Notes under the pieces: model-generated
What the model was told of the DNA's origin: nothing
The model's database searches: none
Seen by the model: only the letters and a program-made list of their open reading frames with translations
Position numbers and translations under genes: made by a program
In this document: piece after piece, positions 1 to 8,455 of the stretch
Numbering within the stretch: position 1 is the first letter of the stretch
How the letters are laid out: the number at the start of each line of letters is the position of its first letter
NCBI RefSeq assembly: GCF_001753205.1
Contig: NZ_CP017560.1
Location: 1,302,001 to 1,366,000, forward strand
Direction of reading: 5' to 3'
Origin: Sporosarcina ureilytica
GTDB taxonomy: Bacteria > Bacillota > Bacilli > Bacillales_A > Planococcaceae
Length of the DNA stretch: 64,000 nt

Positions 1-2
1 AA

Positions 3-962
3 AAACAACGGGCAAAACAAAAAAAGAGAAAGAGTTCGAATGACCCGGATAACACAGTTAAATTTAACGGTCCTTTTCAGATTAAAAAATATGTGAAGCT
101 AACAATTGGTCTTACTGCCGTATTTGCAGTGCTCGTTATTCTTTTGGCGAATGTTTTTGTCGTCAAAGAAAATGAGTATCGTGTCGTTCGTCAGTTCGGG
201 GAGATTACACGGATTGTTGATAAGCCAGGGCTTAACATGAAGATACCGTTTATTCAAAGTGTCATGACCTTGCCAAAAAGTCAAATGACGTATAATGTTT
301 CAGAATCAGAAATTAATACAAAAGATAAAAAGAGAATTATTATTGATAATTATGCGGTATGGAAAATTAATGACCCAGTTAAAATGATTTCGAATGCCAG
401 AAATATTGTCAATGCAGAAGGGCGTATGAATGAATTTATTTATTCTGTCGTCCGAACAGAACTCGGTCAACTCGATTATGTAGATGTTGTCAATGATGAA
501 AACTCTTCCCGTGGTAGTTTAAATGATCGTGTTACGGAACGAGTCAACGAGTTACTGGAAAGAGGGAATTTTGGCATTGAATTGGTAGACGTTCGAATCA
601 AGCGTATTGACTTACCAGAGGAAAACGAACAATCGATTTATACGAGAATGGTTTCCGAAAGACAATCAATTGCACAGAAGTATCTATCTGAAGGAGACGC
701 GGATAAGCGTCGAATTGAAGCGGAAACAGATCGAGAAGTACAAGAGATGCTCGCTACTGCAGAGAAGGAAGCAGCACTTATCCATGCGGAAGGTGAAGCA
801 GAAGCGGCAAAAATTTATAACGAAGCTTTTTCTAAAGACCCGGAATTTTATCAGTTGTATCGAACATTACAATCGTATTCCAAGACGATTGGTGAAGACA
901 CAATGATCATCCTCCCGGCAGATTCACCGTATGCAAAGATTCTAACGGGTTATATCGAATAA
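3..962 (+). CDS. hflC: HflC, SPFH-family modulator of FtsH (5' partial)
   Basis: Prohibitin/SPFH-family membrane protein; HflC with HflK forms a cage around the FtsH protease. The frame is open from the left edge with no ATG, GTG or TTG before the GTG at 93, and that GTG has no ribosome site, so the true start is probably left of the window. The residues just before 93 (GPFQIKKYVK) look like the short cytoplasmic tail that precedes the membrane helix in this family. Visible order: one N-terminal helix (LTIGLTAVFAVLVILLA), SPFH domain from VVKENEYRVVRQFGEI, a charged E/A/K-rich helical stretch, and the conserved end SPYAKILTGYIE. A hflK partner is expected just upstream. Counting from 93 gives 289 residues; the visible frame has 319. 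Confidence 0.9.
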   Translation, partial: KQRAKQKKRKSSNDPDNTVKFNGPFQIKKYVKLTIGLTAVFAVLVILLANVFVVKENEYRVVRQFGEITRIVDKPGLNMKIPFIQSVMTLPKSQMTYNVSESEINTKDKKRIIIDNYAVWKINDPVKMISNARNIVNAEGRMNEFIYSVVRTELGQLDYVDVVNDENSSRGSLNDRVTERVNELLERGNFGIELVDVRIKRIDLPEENEQSIYTRMVSERQSIAQKYLSEGDADKRRIEAETDREVQEMLATAEKEAALIHAEGEAEAAKIYNEAFSKDPEFYQLYRTLQSYSKTIGEDTMIILPADSPYAKILTGYIE

Positions 963-976
963 CTTGAAGGCTAAGG

Positions 977-1036
977 CCGTCATTTTCATTTCCACTATCG
1001 TACATGGTAGAATGGAGAGAAGATGACGGTTTTTAC
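977..1036 (+). terminator. Terminator after hflC
   Basis: CCGTCAT pairs with ATGACGG around an inner imperfect stem (TTTCCACTA with TGGTAGAA), followed by a T-run. It separates hflC from polA. Confidence 0.6.
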
Positions 1037-1092
1037 TTTCACGAATTTAAACACTAGTGGTGTATTGACTGATAATGAGGAGTGGAATATAT

Positions 1093-3717
1093 TTGACAAA
1101 AAAGAAGATCGTACTGCTTGATGGGAACAGTCTCGCGTATAGGGCGTTTTTTGCCTTGCCGTTATTAACGAACGATCAAGGTATTCATACAAATGCAGTT
1201 TATGGTTTTACAATGATGCTGCAAAATATTTTAGAAGAAGAAAAGCCGACGCATATGCTCGTCGCTTGGGATGCCGGTAAAACGACTTTTCGTCATAAAA
1301 CATTTGAAGAATATAAAGGAGGACGTCAAAAGACGCCATCCGAGCTTTCAGAGCAATTCCCTTATTTACGAAAAATGTTGAAGGCGTATAATATACCACA
1401 ATATGAACTTGACCAATATGAGGCAGATGACATTATTGGGACATTAAGCCATCAAGGGGACAAAGAAGATTATGAAGTCGTTGTCATTTCTGGTGATAAA
1501 GACTTAACACAATTGACGACTGACCGTACAACGGTATTTATTACTAGAAGAGGGATAACCGACACAGAGAAATATACACCAGATCATGTGGTGGAAAAAT
1601 ATGGCATACAACCTCATCAAATTATCGATATGAAAGGACTTATGGGGGATTCTTCGGATAATATTCCAGGGGTTCCAGGAGTCGGTGAAAAGACAGCTTT
1701 AAAATTGTTGAAAGAATATGGATCCATTGAGGAAATCTATGCTTCACTCGATAAAATTACAGCGAAGAGGTTAAATGAAAATTTAACAAAATATGAAGAA
1801 ACGGCATATATGAGTCGTGATTTAGCTACGATTGTTGTAGATGCGCCAATTACCATTTCAATTGATGATCTATCTTATAGCGGTCCAAATATGGACGAGC
1901 TCATTAACATTTATCAAGAGTTGAAATTCAATACATTGCTAGAAAAGCTCGGCGGGACTCCAATCGAGGAGAAGCAGGAAGATGTTGAAGTGACAACTGT
2001 GACGGAGATAGATGAAAGTCTACTTTCAAATGAAATGGCACTTCATATAGAAATGATGGATGAAAACTATTTGCGGGCGAATATCGAAGGTGTTTCACTT
2101 ACAGATGATTCAAGGACATTGTATTTGCCATTTGAAGTTGTCCAAAAGTCTGATACATTCCAAACTTGGTTAAAAGACGATACGAAAAAGAAATTATGTA
2201 CGGACTCTAAAGCTGCACGTGCCTCACTAGCTCGCCATGGAATTGATGTAAATGGCATTGATTTTGATTTGCTTCTAGGCTCTTATATTGTCAATCCGTC
2301 AACTTCATCAACAGACGTCGCATCGATTGCCAAACAATTTGGCTATACGAATGTGCAGCAAGATGAAACGGTTTATGGGAAAGGTGCTCGAAAAGCGTTA
2401 CCAGAAAGCGACGTCCTTGCAGAACATGCTGGGCGAAAAGCTTTGGCGGTTTGGCATCTTCGTACGACAATCGAAGAACAGTTAAAAGAGAATGAACAAT
2501 TTGATTTATATCATGAACTTGAATTGCCGCTTGCACTCATCCTAGGGAAAATGGAGTCTACTGGGGTAGCTACTGATAAGGAAGCATTAGCGAAGATAGG
2601 GACGGAACTTTCTGCAAGAATTACGGACTTAGAAACATTAATTTATGATATTGCGGGTGAAAAATTTAATATTAATTCTCCGAAGCAATTGGGTGTCATT
2701 TTATTTGAAAAGATTGGGCTAACACCAATTAAAAAGACAAAAACCGGTTATTCAACGGCGGCTGATGTGCTTGAAAAGCTAGCAAGCGAACATGAGATTA
2801 TTTCTCATATTTTACTGTACCGTCAACTGGCAAAATTAAATTCGACGTATATTGAAGGGTTATTAAAAGAAATTCATGAAGACGGAAAGATTCATACACG
2901 TTTCCAACAAGCTTTGACAACGACAGGTCGACTAAGTTCTATTAATCCAAACTTACAAAATATCCCTGTCCGTTTGGAAGAAGGACGGAAAATTAGAGCT
3001 GCTTTCGTTCCTTCAGAGGAAGGTTGGTCACTATTTGCCGCGGATTACTCGCAAATCGAATTGCGCGTACTGGCGCATATGTCGGAAGACGAAAAGTTAA
3101 TCCAAGCGTTTAAAGACAATGCAGACATTCATAGAAGTACGGCGGCAGATGTGTTTGGTGTCGATGTAGACGAAGTAACCGCCGAAATGCGTGATGCTGC
3201 GAAAGCAGTCAACTTCGGGATTATATATGGAATTAGTGATTATGGATTATCCCAAAACTTAAATATTACGAGGAAAGAAGCGGCGCAGTTTATTGATACT
3301 TATTTAGCAAGCTTTCCAGGTGTGAAACAGTATATGGATGATATTGTTCAAACAGCAAAGGAACAAGGGTATGTAACGACTTTATTGAATAGAAGACGTT
3401 ACTTGCCAGAAATTAAGAGTTCCAATTTTAATTTACGAAGTTTTGCTGAGCGTACAGCGATGAATACACCTATCCAGGGAAGTGCCGCGGATATTATTAA
3501 GCAGGCGATGATTGATATGGATGCTCGACTTGAAAAAGAAGGATTGCAAGCAAGAATGCTTCTTCAAGTTCATGACGAGCTCATTTTTGAAACACCAGAA
3601 GAGGAAATTGAAATACTAGAAAAAATTGTACCAGAAGTGATGGAGGCAGCAATTGCGTTGAATGTTCCATTAAAAGTGGAGTCTTCACACGGAAAATCTT
3701 GGTATGATATGAAGTGA
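1093..3717 (+). CDS. polA: DNA polymerase I
   Basis: Family A DNA polymerase for Okazaki fragment maturation and repair synthesis; 874 residues from the TTG at 1093, chosen because AGGAGTGG lies just upstream and the protein then begins MTKKKIVLLDGNS as in homologues (an ATG at 1075 would place the ribosome site inside the gene). Order: 5'-nuclease domain (about 1-290, DGNSLAYRAFFALP), a 3'-5' exonuclease-like fold (about 300-470), and the polymerase domain with motif A DYSQIELRVL (D651), motif B KAVNFGIIYG (K704) and motif C VHDELIFE (H827, D828). The proofreading site looks dead: the usual DxE is HIE (ALHIEMMDEN) and the late Asp motif reads AEHAGRKA, as in Geobacillus polymerase I. mutM follows after 9 nt, so the two are probably cotranscribed. 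Confidence 0.97.
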   Translation: MTKKKIVLLDGNSLAYRAFFALPLLTNDQGIHTNAVYGFTMMLQNILEEEKPTHMLVAWDAGKTTFRHKTFEEYKGGRQKTPSELSEQFPYLRKMLKAYNIPQYELDQYEADDIIGTLSHQGDKEDYEVVVISGDKDLTQLTTDRTTVFITRRGITDTEKYTPDHVVEKYGIQPHQIIDMKGLMGDSSDNIPGVPGVGEKTALKLLKEYGSIEEIYASLDKITAKRLNENLTKYEETAYMSRDLATIVVDAPITISIDDLSYSGPNMDELINIYQELKFNTLLEKLGGTPIEEKQEDVEVTTVTEIDESLLSNEMALHIEMMDENYLRANIEGVSLTDDSRTLYLPFEVVQKSDTFQTWLKDDTKKKLCTDSKAARASLARHGIDVNGIDFDLLLGSYIVNPSTSSTDVASIAKQFGYTNVQQDETVYGKGARKALPESDVLAEHAGRKALAVWHLRTTIEEQLKENEQFDLYHELELPLALILGKMESTGVATDKEALAKIGTELSARITDLETLIYDIAGEKFNINSPKQLGVILFEKIGLTPIKKTKTGYSTAADVLEKLASEHEIISHILLYRQLAKLNSTYIEGLLKEIHEDGKIHTRFQQALTTTGRLSSINPNLQNIPVRLEEGRKIRAAFVPSEEGWSLFAADYSQIELRVLAHMSEDEKLIQAFKDNADIHRSTAADVFGVDVDEVTAEMRDAAKAVNFGIIYGISDYGLSQNLNITRKEAAQFIDTYLASFPGVKQYMDDIVQTAKEQGYVTTLLNRRRYLPEIKSSNFNLRSFAERTAMNTPIQGSAADIIKQAMIDMDARLEKEGLQARMLLQVHDELIFETPEEEIEILEKIVPEVMEAAIALNVPLKVESSHGKSWYDMK

Positions 3718-3726
3718 GGGAAATAG

Positions 3727-4599
3727 ATGCCAGAACTACCTGAAGTAGAAGGTCTCGTACGTGCACTGGCTCCTGAAGCTGTTGGCAGAGTGATTCAAGA
3801 CGTTTCTATTTCACCGATTGTTGTTGAATCAAAAGAACGCGGCAGAGAAGCGATTATTAAAGGGATGTCAACCGAGCAGTTTATTCAAAATATGAAAGAC
3901 ATGACCATTGTAAATGTAACACGCCGCAGTAAATATATTTATATGGATTTAGAACGAAACGGTCAATCCTATCTCCTCGTCAGCCATTTAGGCATGACGG
4001 GGGCATGGTTTACCGTCAATTCGATTGAAGAGGTCATGGAGGAAAAGTTTCGCAGACATATCCATGTGACCTTTACGATGAAAGACGGGGGACTCCTTAT
4101 TTACTCTGACATTCGAAGATTTGGGGAACTACGCTTATTAAATATTGAAGCAGATCATCCGCCTTTATTAAAAATGGCGCCTGAACCATTCGATGACGAT
4201 GCATGTACGCATTTTATCGATTGTACTTTGCTCCCTAGATATGCAAGAAAGCCGATAAAAGAAGTGATTATGGATGGTCAAGTTATCTCGGGGTGCGGCA
4301 ATATTTATGCCACGGAAGCGTTATTTAAAATGAATATTCACCCCGCAAGGAAAGTGGAGAGAATTAGCTTAAAAAGAAAGCAAGAATTGTTTCAAGTGAT
4401 TGTCGATATTTTACAAGAAAGTATCGATGCCGGAGGAAGTACAATTTCAGATTACCGTAATATAAACGGTGAAGCAGGAACGATGCAAGACAGGTTGAAA
4501 ATGTACGGTCAAAAAGAATGTCCGACATGTGAGGTAGAAACCAAGAGTATGCAAATAGGCGGAAGAACTTCTGTCTACTGTCCGAAGTGTCAACGTTAA
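3727..4599 (+). CDS. mutM: Formamidopyrimidine-DNA glycosylase
   Basis: Base-excision repair glycosylase/AP lyase that removes 8-oxoguanine and formamidopyrimidines. The N-terminus MPELPEVEGLV carries the catalytic Pro2 and Glu3, followed by the conserved VSHLGMTGAW stretch and IRRFGELRL. The C-terminus has the helix-two-turn-helix (GCGNIYATEALF) and a zinc finger CPTC...CPKC ending at residue 289, with the conserved Arg in GGRTSVYC. 290 residues, slightly longer than the usual ~274. It starts 9 nt after polA with GAGGG as ribosome site, matching the conserved Bacillus polA-mutM pair. ytaF, which follows mutM in B. subtilis, is missing here. Confidence 0.97.
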   Translation: MPELPEVEGLVRALAPEAVGRVIQDVSISPIVVESKERGREAIIKGMSTEQFIQNMKDMTIVNVTRRSKYIYMDLERNGQSYLLVSHLGMTGAWFTVNSIEEVMEEKFRRHIHVTFTMKDGGLLIYSDIRRFGELRLLNIEADHPPLLKMAPEPFDDDACTHFIDCTLLPRYARKPIKEVIMDGQVISGCGNIYATEALFKMNIHPARKVERISLKRKQELFQVIVDILQESIDAGGSTISDYRNINGEAGTMQDRLKMYGQKECPTCEVETKSMQIGGRTSVYCPKCQR

Positions 4600-4607
4600 T
4601 CGTGTGG

Positions 4608-4658
4608 GGGTTCGGTTTTGTATAATTTTGTAACTGCAAAATTATACAAATTGAACCC
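4608..4658 (+). other. Long near-perfect hairpin between mutM and coaE
   Basis: GGGTTC then TGTATAATTTTG on the left pair with CAAAATTATACA and GAACCC on the right, giving about 22 bp around a 6-nt loop. No T-run follows, so it is not a canonical intrinsic terminator in the forward direction; it could attenuate transcription or protect mutM mRNA ends. Confidence 0.6.
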
Positions 4659-4739
4659 TTCGCTGTTTTGAATGGCTTTCAAGCGTAACTGGATAATTAG
4701 CAGAACATAAAATAATATCATCAAAATTGAGGTGACGAA

Positions 4740-5354
4740 ATGATAATAGGATTAACAGGTAGCATTGCCAGCGGAAAGAGCACGGTTTCTTCCTTATTAC
4801 GAAAAAAGGGATACCCGATAGTAGATGCAGACGAAATTGCAAGACGCGTCGTTGAACCGGGTACGTCTGTCATTAAGGAAATCGGAAAGACATTTGGGCA
4901 AGAGGTGATTCAAGAAGACGGCTCACTTAATCGTGAAAGATTAGGACAATTGGTTTTTGGAAATGAAAAGGATCGAGAAAAACTAAACGCGATTATTCAC
5001 CCCGCGATTCGAACCGAAATGTTGCGTCAAAAAGACGAACATATATCGAATGGGGCAAACACAATTATTATGGATATTCCTCTATTATTTGAAAGTAAAC
5101 TTCAATCTTTCGTGGACAAAATACTTGTCGTGACCGTTACGCCTGAAATTCAAAAAGAACGGCTCATAGCTAGAAATAATTTGACTGAAAAAGAAGCGGA
5201 CAATCGCATTAAATCTCAGCTTTCATTGGAAATAAAAGAAGCGGGGGCAGATGCAGTCATTGACAATAATGGCACGGTAGAAGAGAGTGAAAAGCAACTA
5301 GAGGCTATCCTCAAAAAGTGGTGTGCTGGACATTCTGTTAGTTCGGAATTATAG
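4740..5354 (+). CDS. coaE: Dephospho-CoA kinase
   Basis: Last step of coenzyme A synthesis, phosphorylating the 3'-OH of dephospho-CoA. P-loop GSIASGKST at residues 7-15, then the family signature VDADEIARRVVEPG and a DIPLLFES stretch. 204 residues, normal for the family. The start ATG has GAGGTGACG upstream. It lies between mutM and gapB as in B. subtilis, but 140 bases after mutM, with a hairpin in the gap, so it may have its own promoter. Confidence 0.95.
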   Translation: MIIGLTGSIASGKSTVSSLLRKKGYPIVDADEIARRVVEPGTSVIKEIGKTFGQEVIQEDGSLNRERLGQLVFGNEKDREKLNAIIHPAIRTEMLRQKDEHISNGANTIIMDIPLLFESKLQSFVDKILVVTVTPEIQKERLIARNNLTEKEADNRIKSQLSLEIKEAGADAVIDNNGTVEESEKQLEAILKKWCAGHSVSSEL

Positions 5355-5368
5355 AATAATATAATTGT

Positions 5369-5441
5369 TATAATTAATTGTGTTTTTCTATATTAATTGT
5401 GTTATACTAATACACGAAAAGAACGAAATGAGTATAACATA
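5369..5441 (+). promoter_or_regulatory. gapB promoter with CcpN-type operator boxes
   Basis: TGTGTTATACT at 5398-5408 fits the CcpN box TRTGHYATAYW at every position and contains a possible -10 (TATACT). AGTATAACATA at 5431-5441 is the same motif, also perfect, on the opposite strand. TGTGTTTTTCT at 5379-5389 matches 9 of 11. CcpN represses gapB and pckA during glycolytic growth in B. subtilis. The consensus is from memory; the repressor gene is not in the window. Confidence 0.65.
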
Positions 5442-5459
5442 GTTACAGGGGGATTTATA

Positions 5460-6482
5460 ATGACTACTTCTATTGCGATTAACGGCTTTGGGCGAATTGG
5501 GCGAATGGTTTTTCGCCAAATGATTATGGAAGATGAAGTTGAAATCGTAGCGGTGAATGCATCTTATCCATCAGAAACACTTGCACATTTACTTAAGTAT
5601 GACACAAATCATGGAACTTTTGACGGAAGTGTAATAGCTGAAGAAAATGCCTTAATTGTAAATGGTAAGCGCGTTCAACTTGTGTCAGATCGCGATCCAC
5701 GGAATCTTCCATGGAAAGATTTAGATGTGGATATCGTTATAGAAGCAACAGGGAAGTTTAATTCGCGTGACAAAGCTGCCTATCATCTTGAAGCGGGCGC
5801 GAAAAAAGTTATCTTGACAGCACCTGGTAAAAATGAAGATATTACGGTCGTTATCGGTGTGAATGACGATAAGCTTGATTTAGAGAAGCATGAAGTCATT
5901 TCAAATGCAAGTTGTACAACGAATTGTCTAGCTCCTGTAGCTAAAGTTTTGAATGATACATTTGGAATTGAAAATGGACTTATGACAACGGTTCATGCTT
6001 TTACAACTGACCAAAACAACTTAGATAATCCGCACGGCGATATGCGACGGGCACGTGCATGTGCACAATCGATTATCCCAACATCTACAGGTGCCGCGAA
6101 AGCGCTTTCGCTTGTTCTTCCGGAGTTGGAAGGGAAGATTCACGGAATGGCACTTCGTGTTCCAACGCCGAACGTTTCACTAGTTGACTTAGTCGTTGAT
6201 GTAAAGCAAGATGTAACTGTTGAAATGGTCAACCAAGCATTTATTGATAAAGCTGAAGGGGAACTCGCGGGTATTTTACGCTTCACAACAGAGCCGCTAG
6301 TTTCTGTAGACTTTAATACATCAACAGAATCAGCAATTGTCGATGGTTTATCTACCATTGTGATGGGAGACCGCAAAGTAAAAGTACTTGCATGGTATGA
6401 CAACGAATGGGGTTATTCCGCACGTGTTGTAGATTTGGCGAAAAAAGTAGGAAAAGATTTAAAGGCTAAAGTTAAAGCATAA
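5460..6482 (+). CDS. gapB: Gluconeogenic glyceraldehyde-3-phosphate dehydrogenase, GapB type
   Basis: Phosphorylating GAPDH, 340 residues. Start ATG at 5460 follows CAGGGGG; a longer frame begins upstream but runs through the promoter. N-terminal Rossmann motif INGFGRIGR; catalytic Cys152 in SNASCTTNCLAP; His in the TTVHAFT stretch; C-terminal WYDNEWGYS. At the position where NAD-specific GapA has an acidic residue (NDLTD), this protein has NASYPSETLAHL, typical of NADP-preferring GapB, which works in gluconeogenesis. The operators upstream support CcpN control. It lies between coaE and nrdR, while speD and the other B. subtilis genes of that interval are absent. Confidence 0.95.
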   Translation: MTTSIAINGFGRIGRMVFRQMIMEDEVEIVAVNASYPSETLAHLLKYDTNHGTFDGSVIAEENALIVNGKRVQLVSDRDPRNLPWKDLDVDIVIEATGKFNSRDKAAYHLEAGAKKVILTAPGKNEDITVVIGVNDDKLDLEKHEVISNASCTTNCLAPVAKVLNDTFGIENGLMTTVHAFTTDQNNLDNPHGDMRRARACAQSIIPTSTGAAKALSLVLPELEGKIHGMALRVPTPNVSLVDLVVDVKQDVTVEMVNQAFIDKAEGELAGILRFTTEPLVSVDFNTSTESAIVDGLSTIVMGDRKVKVLAWYDNEWGYSARVVDLAKKVGKDLKAKVKA

Positions 6483-6488
6483 TAAAAG

Positions 6489-6524
6489 TAAGAGTAGGGG
6501 AGGAAAATCCCCTACTCTTTTTAA
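6489..6524 (+). terminator. Terminator after gapB
   Basis: AAGAGTAGGGGA pairs perfectly with TCCCCTACTCTT around GGAAAA, followed by TTT. It ends the gapB transcript before nrdR. Confidence 0.9.
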
Positions 6525-6583
6525 GTTTTGTCTTTTTCTGTTATAATGATATATATTATGAAAGATAAAGTGGAGGACTTTTT

Positions 6584-7048
6584 ATGAAATGCCCAGCCTG
6601 TCAATATAACGGCTCTAAGGTCGTCGATTCTCGACCAGCAGATGCAAATAAATCCATCCGTCGCCGTAGAGAATGTGAGTCATGTGGATTTCGATTTACA
6701 ACATTCGAAAAAATAGAAGATACCCCGTTAATTGTCGTGAAAAAAGATGGTTCACGGGATGAGTTTGTTGGAAGAAAAATTTTACGAGGATTAATTCGAG
6801 CTTGTGAAAAACGACCAGTTTCGCTTGAGGATTTAGAGAACATCGTTTATATTATCGAAAAAGAGTTGAGAAGTTCTGGCGTTGTTGAAATTGATTCTAA
6901 AGATTTAGGTGAAATGGTTATGGAGAAATTGGCAGATGTAGATGAAGTGGCATATGTCAGGTTTGCCTCCGTTTATCGCGAGTATCAAGACGTAAGTGTC
7001 TTTATTGAAGAGTTGAAAAATTTACAAACACTGACTAAAAGAGATTAA
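6584..7048 (+). CDS. nrdR: Transcriptional repressor NrdR
   Basis: Represses ribonucleotide reductase genes in response to bound dATP/ATP. 154 residues. N-terminal zinc ribbon with CPAC (residues 3-6) and CESCGF, DNA-binding basic stretch IRRRREC, then an ATP-cone domain beginning about residue 49 ([16 protein letters not shown]). Ribosome site GTGGAGG. It opens the nrdR-dnaB-dnaI cluster seen in most Bacillales; dnaB starts 17 nt later. Confidence 0.97.
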   Translation: MKCPACQYNGSKVVDSRPADANKSIRRRRECESCGFRFTTFEKIEDTPLIVVKKDGSRDEFVGRKILRGLIRACEKRPVSLEDLENIVYIIEKELRSSGVVEIDSKDLGEMVMEKLADVDEVAYVRFASVYREYQDVSVFIEELKNLQTLTKRD

Positions 7049-7065
7049 CGATTGGAGGGGGATAA

Positions 7066-8454
7066 ATGGTCGCGCTCTTTAGGGAATTACAGCCAATGGA
7101 TGGATACAGAATACGATTGTCGCAACCATTTTCCAATTATGATCGGCAACTCCTTACATTATTCTATCAACCGCTAATCGGTTCTGAGGCGATGAGTTTG
7201 TTTATGACGCTTTGGGCGGATGCTGAACAAGTGGAGGAACGTGAATATAATCATTATCATTTAATGAATTTATTAACAATGCCGCTAGCACCAATATTCG
7301 AAGCGCGGATTTCTCTTGAGGCAATCGGTTTAATGCGTACGTATGTAAAAAATGAAGGTGATGTGCGAACGTTTTTATATGAATTGTCTCCGCCGCTTGA
7401 TGCAAAAGCTTTTTTCGAAGATCCATTGTTATCTACTTTTCTTTTTAGTAAAATCGGTGAGCAAGCATACCGTAATTTAAGAAGTCGATTCACAGTTGTG
7501 AATGCGGAACTAGACGAGTTTAAAGAGGTTTCGAGAACTTTTCTTGACGTGTACAAGCCGGTTACTCATCGAATAGATATAGATGAAGGGGAAAAGCATG
7601 CAATGATTGGGCGTAGAAATGCGGAAGGGGTTCCATTTGAGCAAGAGGAATTTGATTTTAGTTTATTACGTTCAGGATTGTCTGAGCAAATGGTTCCACA
7701 AGCTGCATTAGCTTCTGTGTCAAAGGAGCTTATTTCAAAGTTGGCATTTCTTTATTCATTAACGCCTTTAGATATGCAAAAGGTTGTAATGATGGCGCTT
7801 GATGAGAATTTAGAGCTTCCAGAAGCTAGACTTCGAAAAGCGGCAGCTGATTTTTATAAAATGAATACATCGAAAACGCCACCAGTCTTGGAAAAGACTT
7901 TCACACAACCACCACCAAAGCCGACTGTTGAACTAAAGGAAATGACTAGAGAAGAAGAACTGATTTACTATCTAGAAAATACAGCGCCAATCGATATGTT
8001 ACGAGATTTGAATGGTAAAGAACCGCTGCCCGTCGATGTGCAACTTGCGGAAAGACTTGTCAATACGCACGACTTGCCAGTTGGGGTTGTCAATGTACTA
8101 TTGCAATTCGTATTTATTCGTAATGACGGAAAAATTACGAATAATTATGTAGAGCGAATTGCTTCTCATTGGATGAATAAAAAAGTATCCAATGCAAGAG
8201 AGGCATTGGAATTTTCACGTAAAGAACATGATAAATATATGCAGTGGAAAAATGAAGAGAAGAAACCTGCCACGTACAACCGGAAACCAGTTCGTGAAGG
8301 AATGGTACCGGAATGGTTTTATAAAAAAGAGGAGCAGGAAAAACCTGAAACAAAAGAAAAACAACAAGATTCTACTGAAAGCAATGCGGATATCGAAGAG
8401 CGCCGTAGAAAGTTGCGTGAAAGATTAAGCCGAAGAAGTAAAGGGGTGAACTAA
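7066..8454 (+). CDS. dnaB: Replication initiation and membrane attachment protein DnaB
   Basis: Bacillus-type DnaB (not the helicase): with DnaD and DnaI it loads the replicative helicase at oriC and restart sites. 462 residues. N-terminal winged-helix part (FSNYDRQLLTLFYQPLIGSEA), a linker around 260-300, then a DnaB/DnaD-type C-terminal domain with the NNYVERIASHWMNKKVSN stretch around 365-385, and a charged K/E/R-rich tail ending ERLSRRSKGVN. Ribosome site GGAGGGGG. The dnaI start lies 1 nt after the stop. Confidence 0.95.
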   Translation: MVALFRELQPMDGYRIRLSQPFSNYDRQLLTLFYQPLIGSEAMSLFMTLWADAEQVEEREYNHYHLMNLLTMPLAPIFEARISLEAIGLMRTYVKNEGDVRTFLYELSPPLDAKAFFEDPLLSTFLFSKIGEQAYRNLRSRFTVVNAELDEFKEVSRTFLDVYKPVTHRIDIDEGEKHAMIGRRNAEGVPFEQEEFDFSLLRSGLSEQMVPQAALASVSKELISKLAFLYSLTPLDMQKVVMMALDENLELPEARLRKAAADFYKMNTSKTPPVLEKTFTQPPPKPTVELKEMTREEELIYYLENTAPIDMLRDLNGKEPLPVDVQLAERLVNTHDLPVGVVNVLLQFVFIRNDGKITNNYVERIASHWMNKKVSNAREALEFSRKEHDKYMQWKNEEKKPATYNRKPVREGMVPEWFYKKEEQEKPETKEKQQDSTESNADIEERRRKLRERLSRRSKGVN

Positions 8455-8455
8455 T

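Noticed and set aside
5460-6482. Glycolytic gapA
   Set aside because: The NAD-specifying acidic residue is replaced (NASYPS), and the operators are of the gluconeogenic CcpN type.
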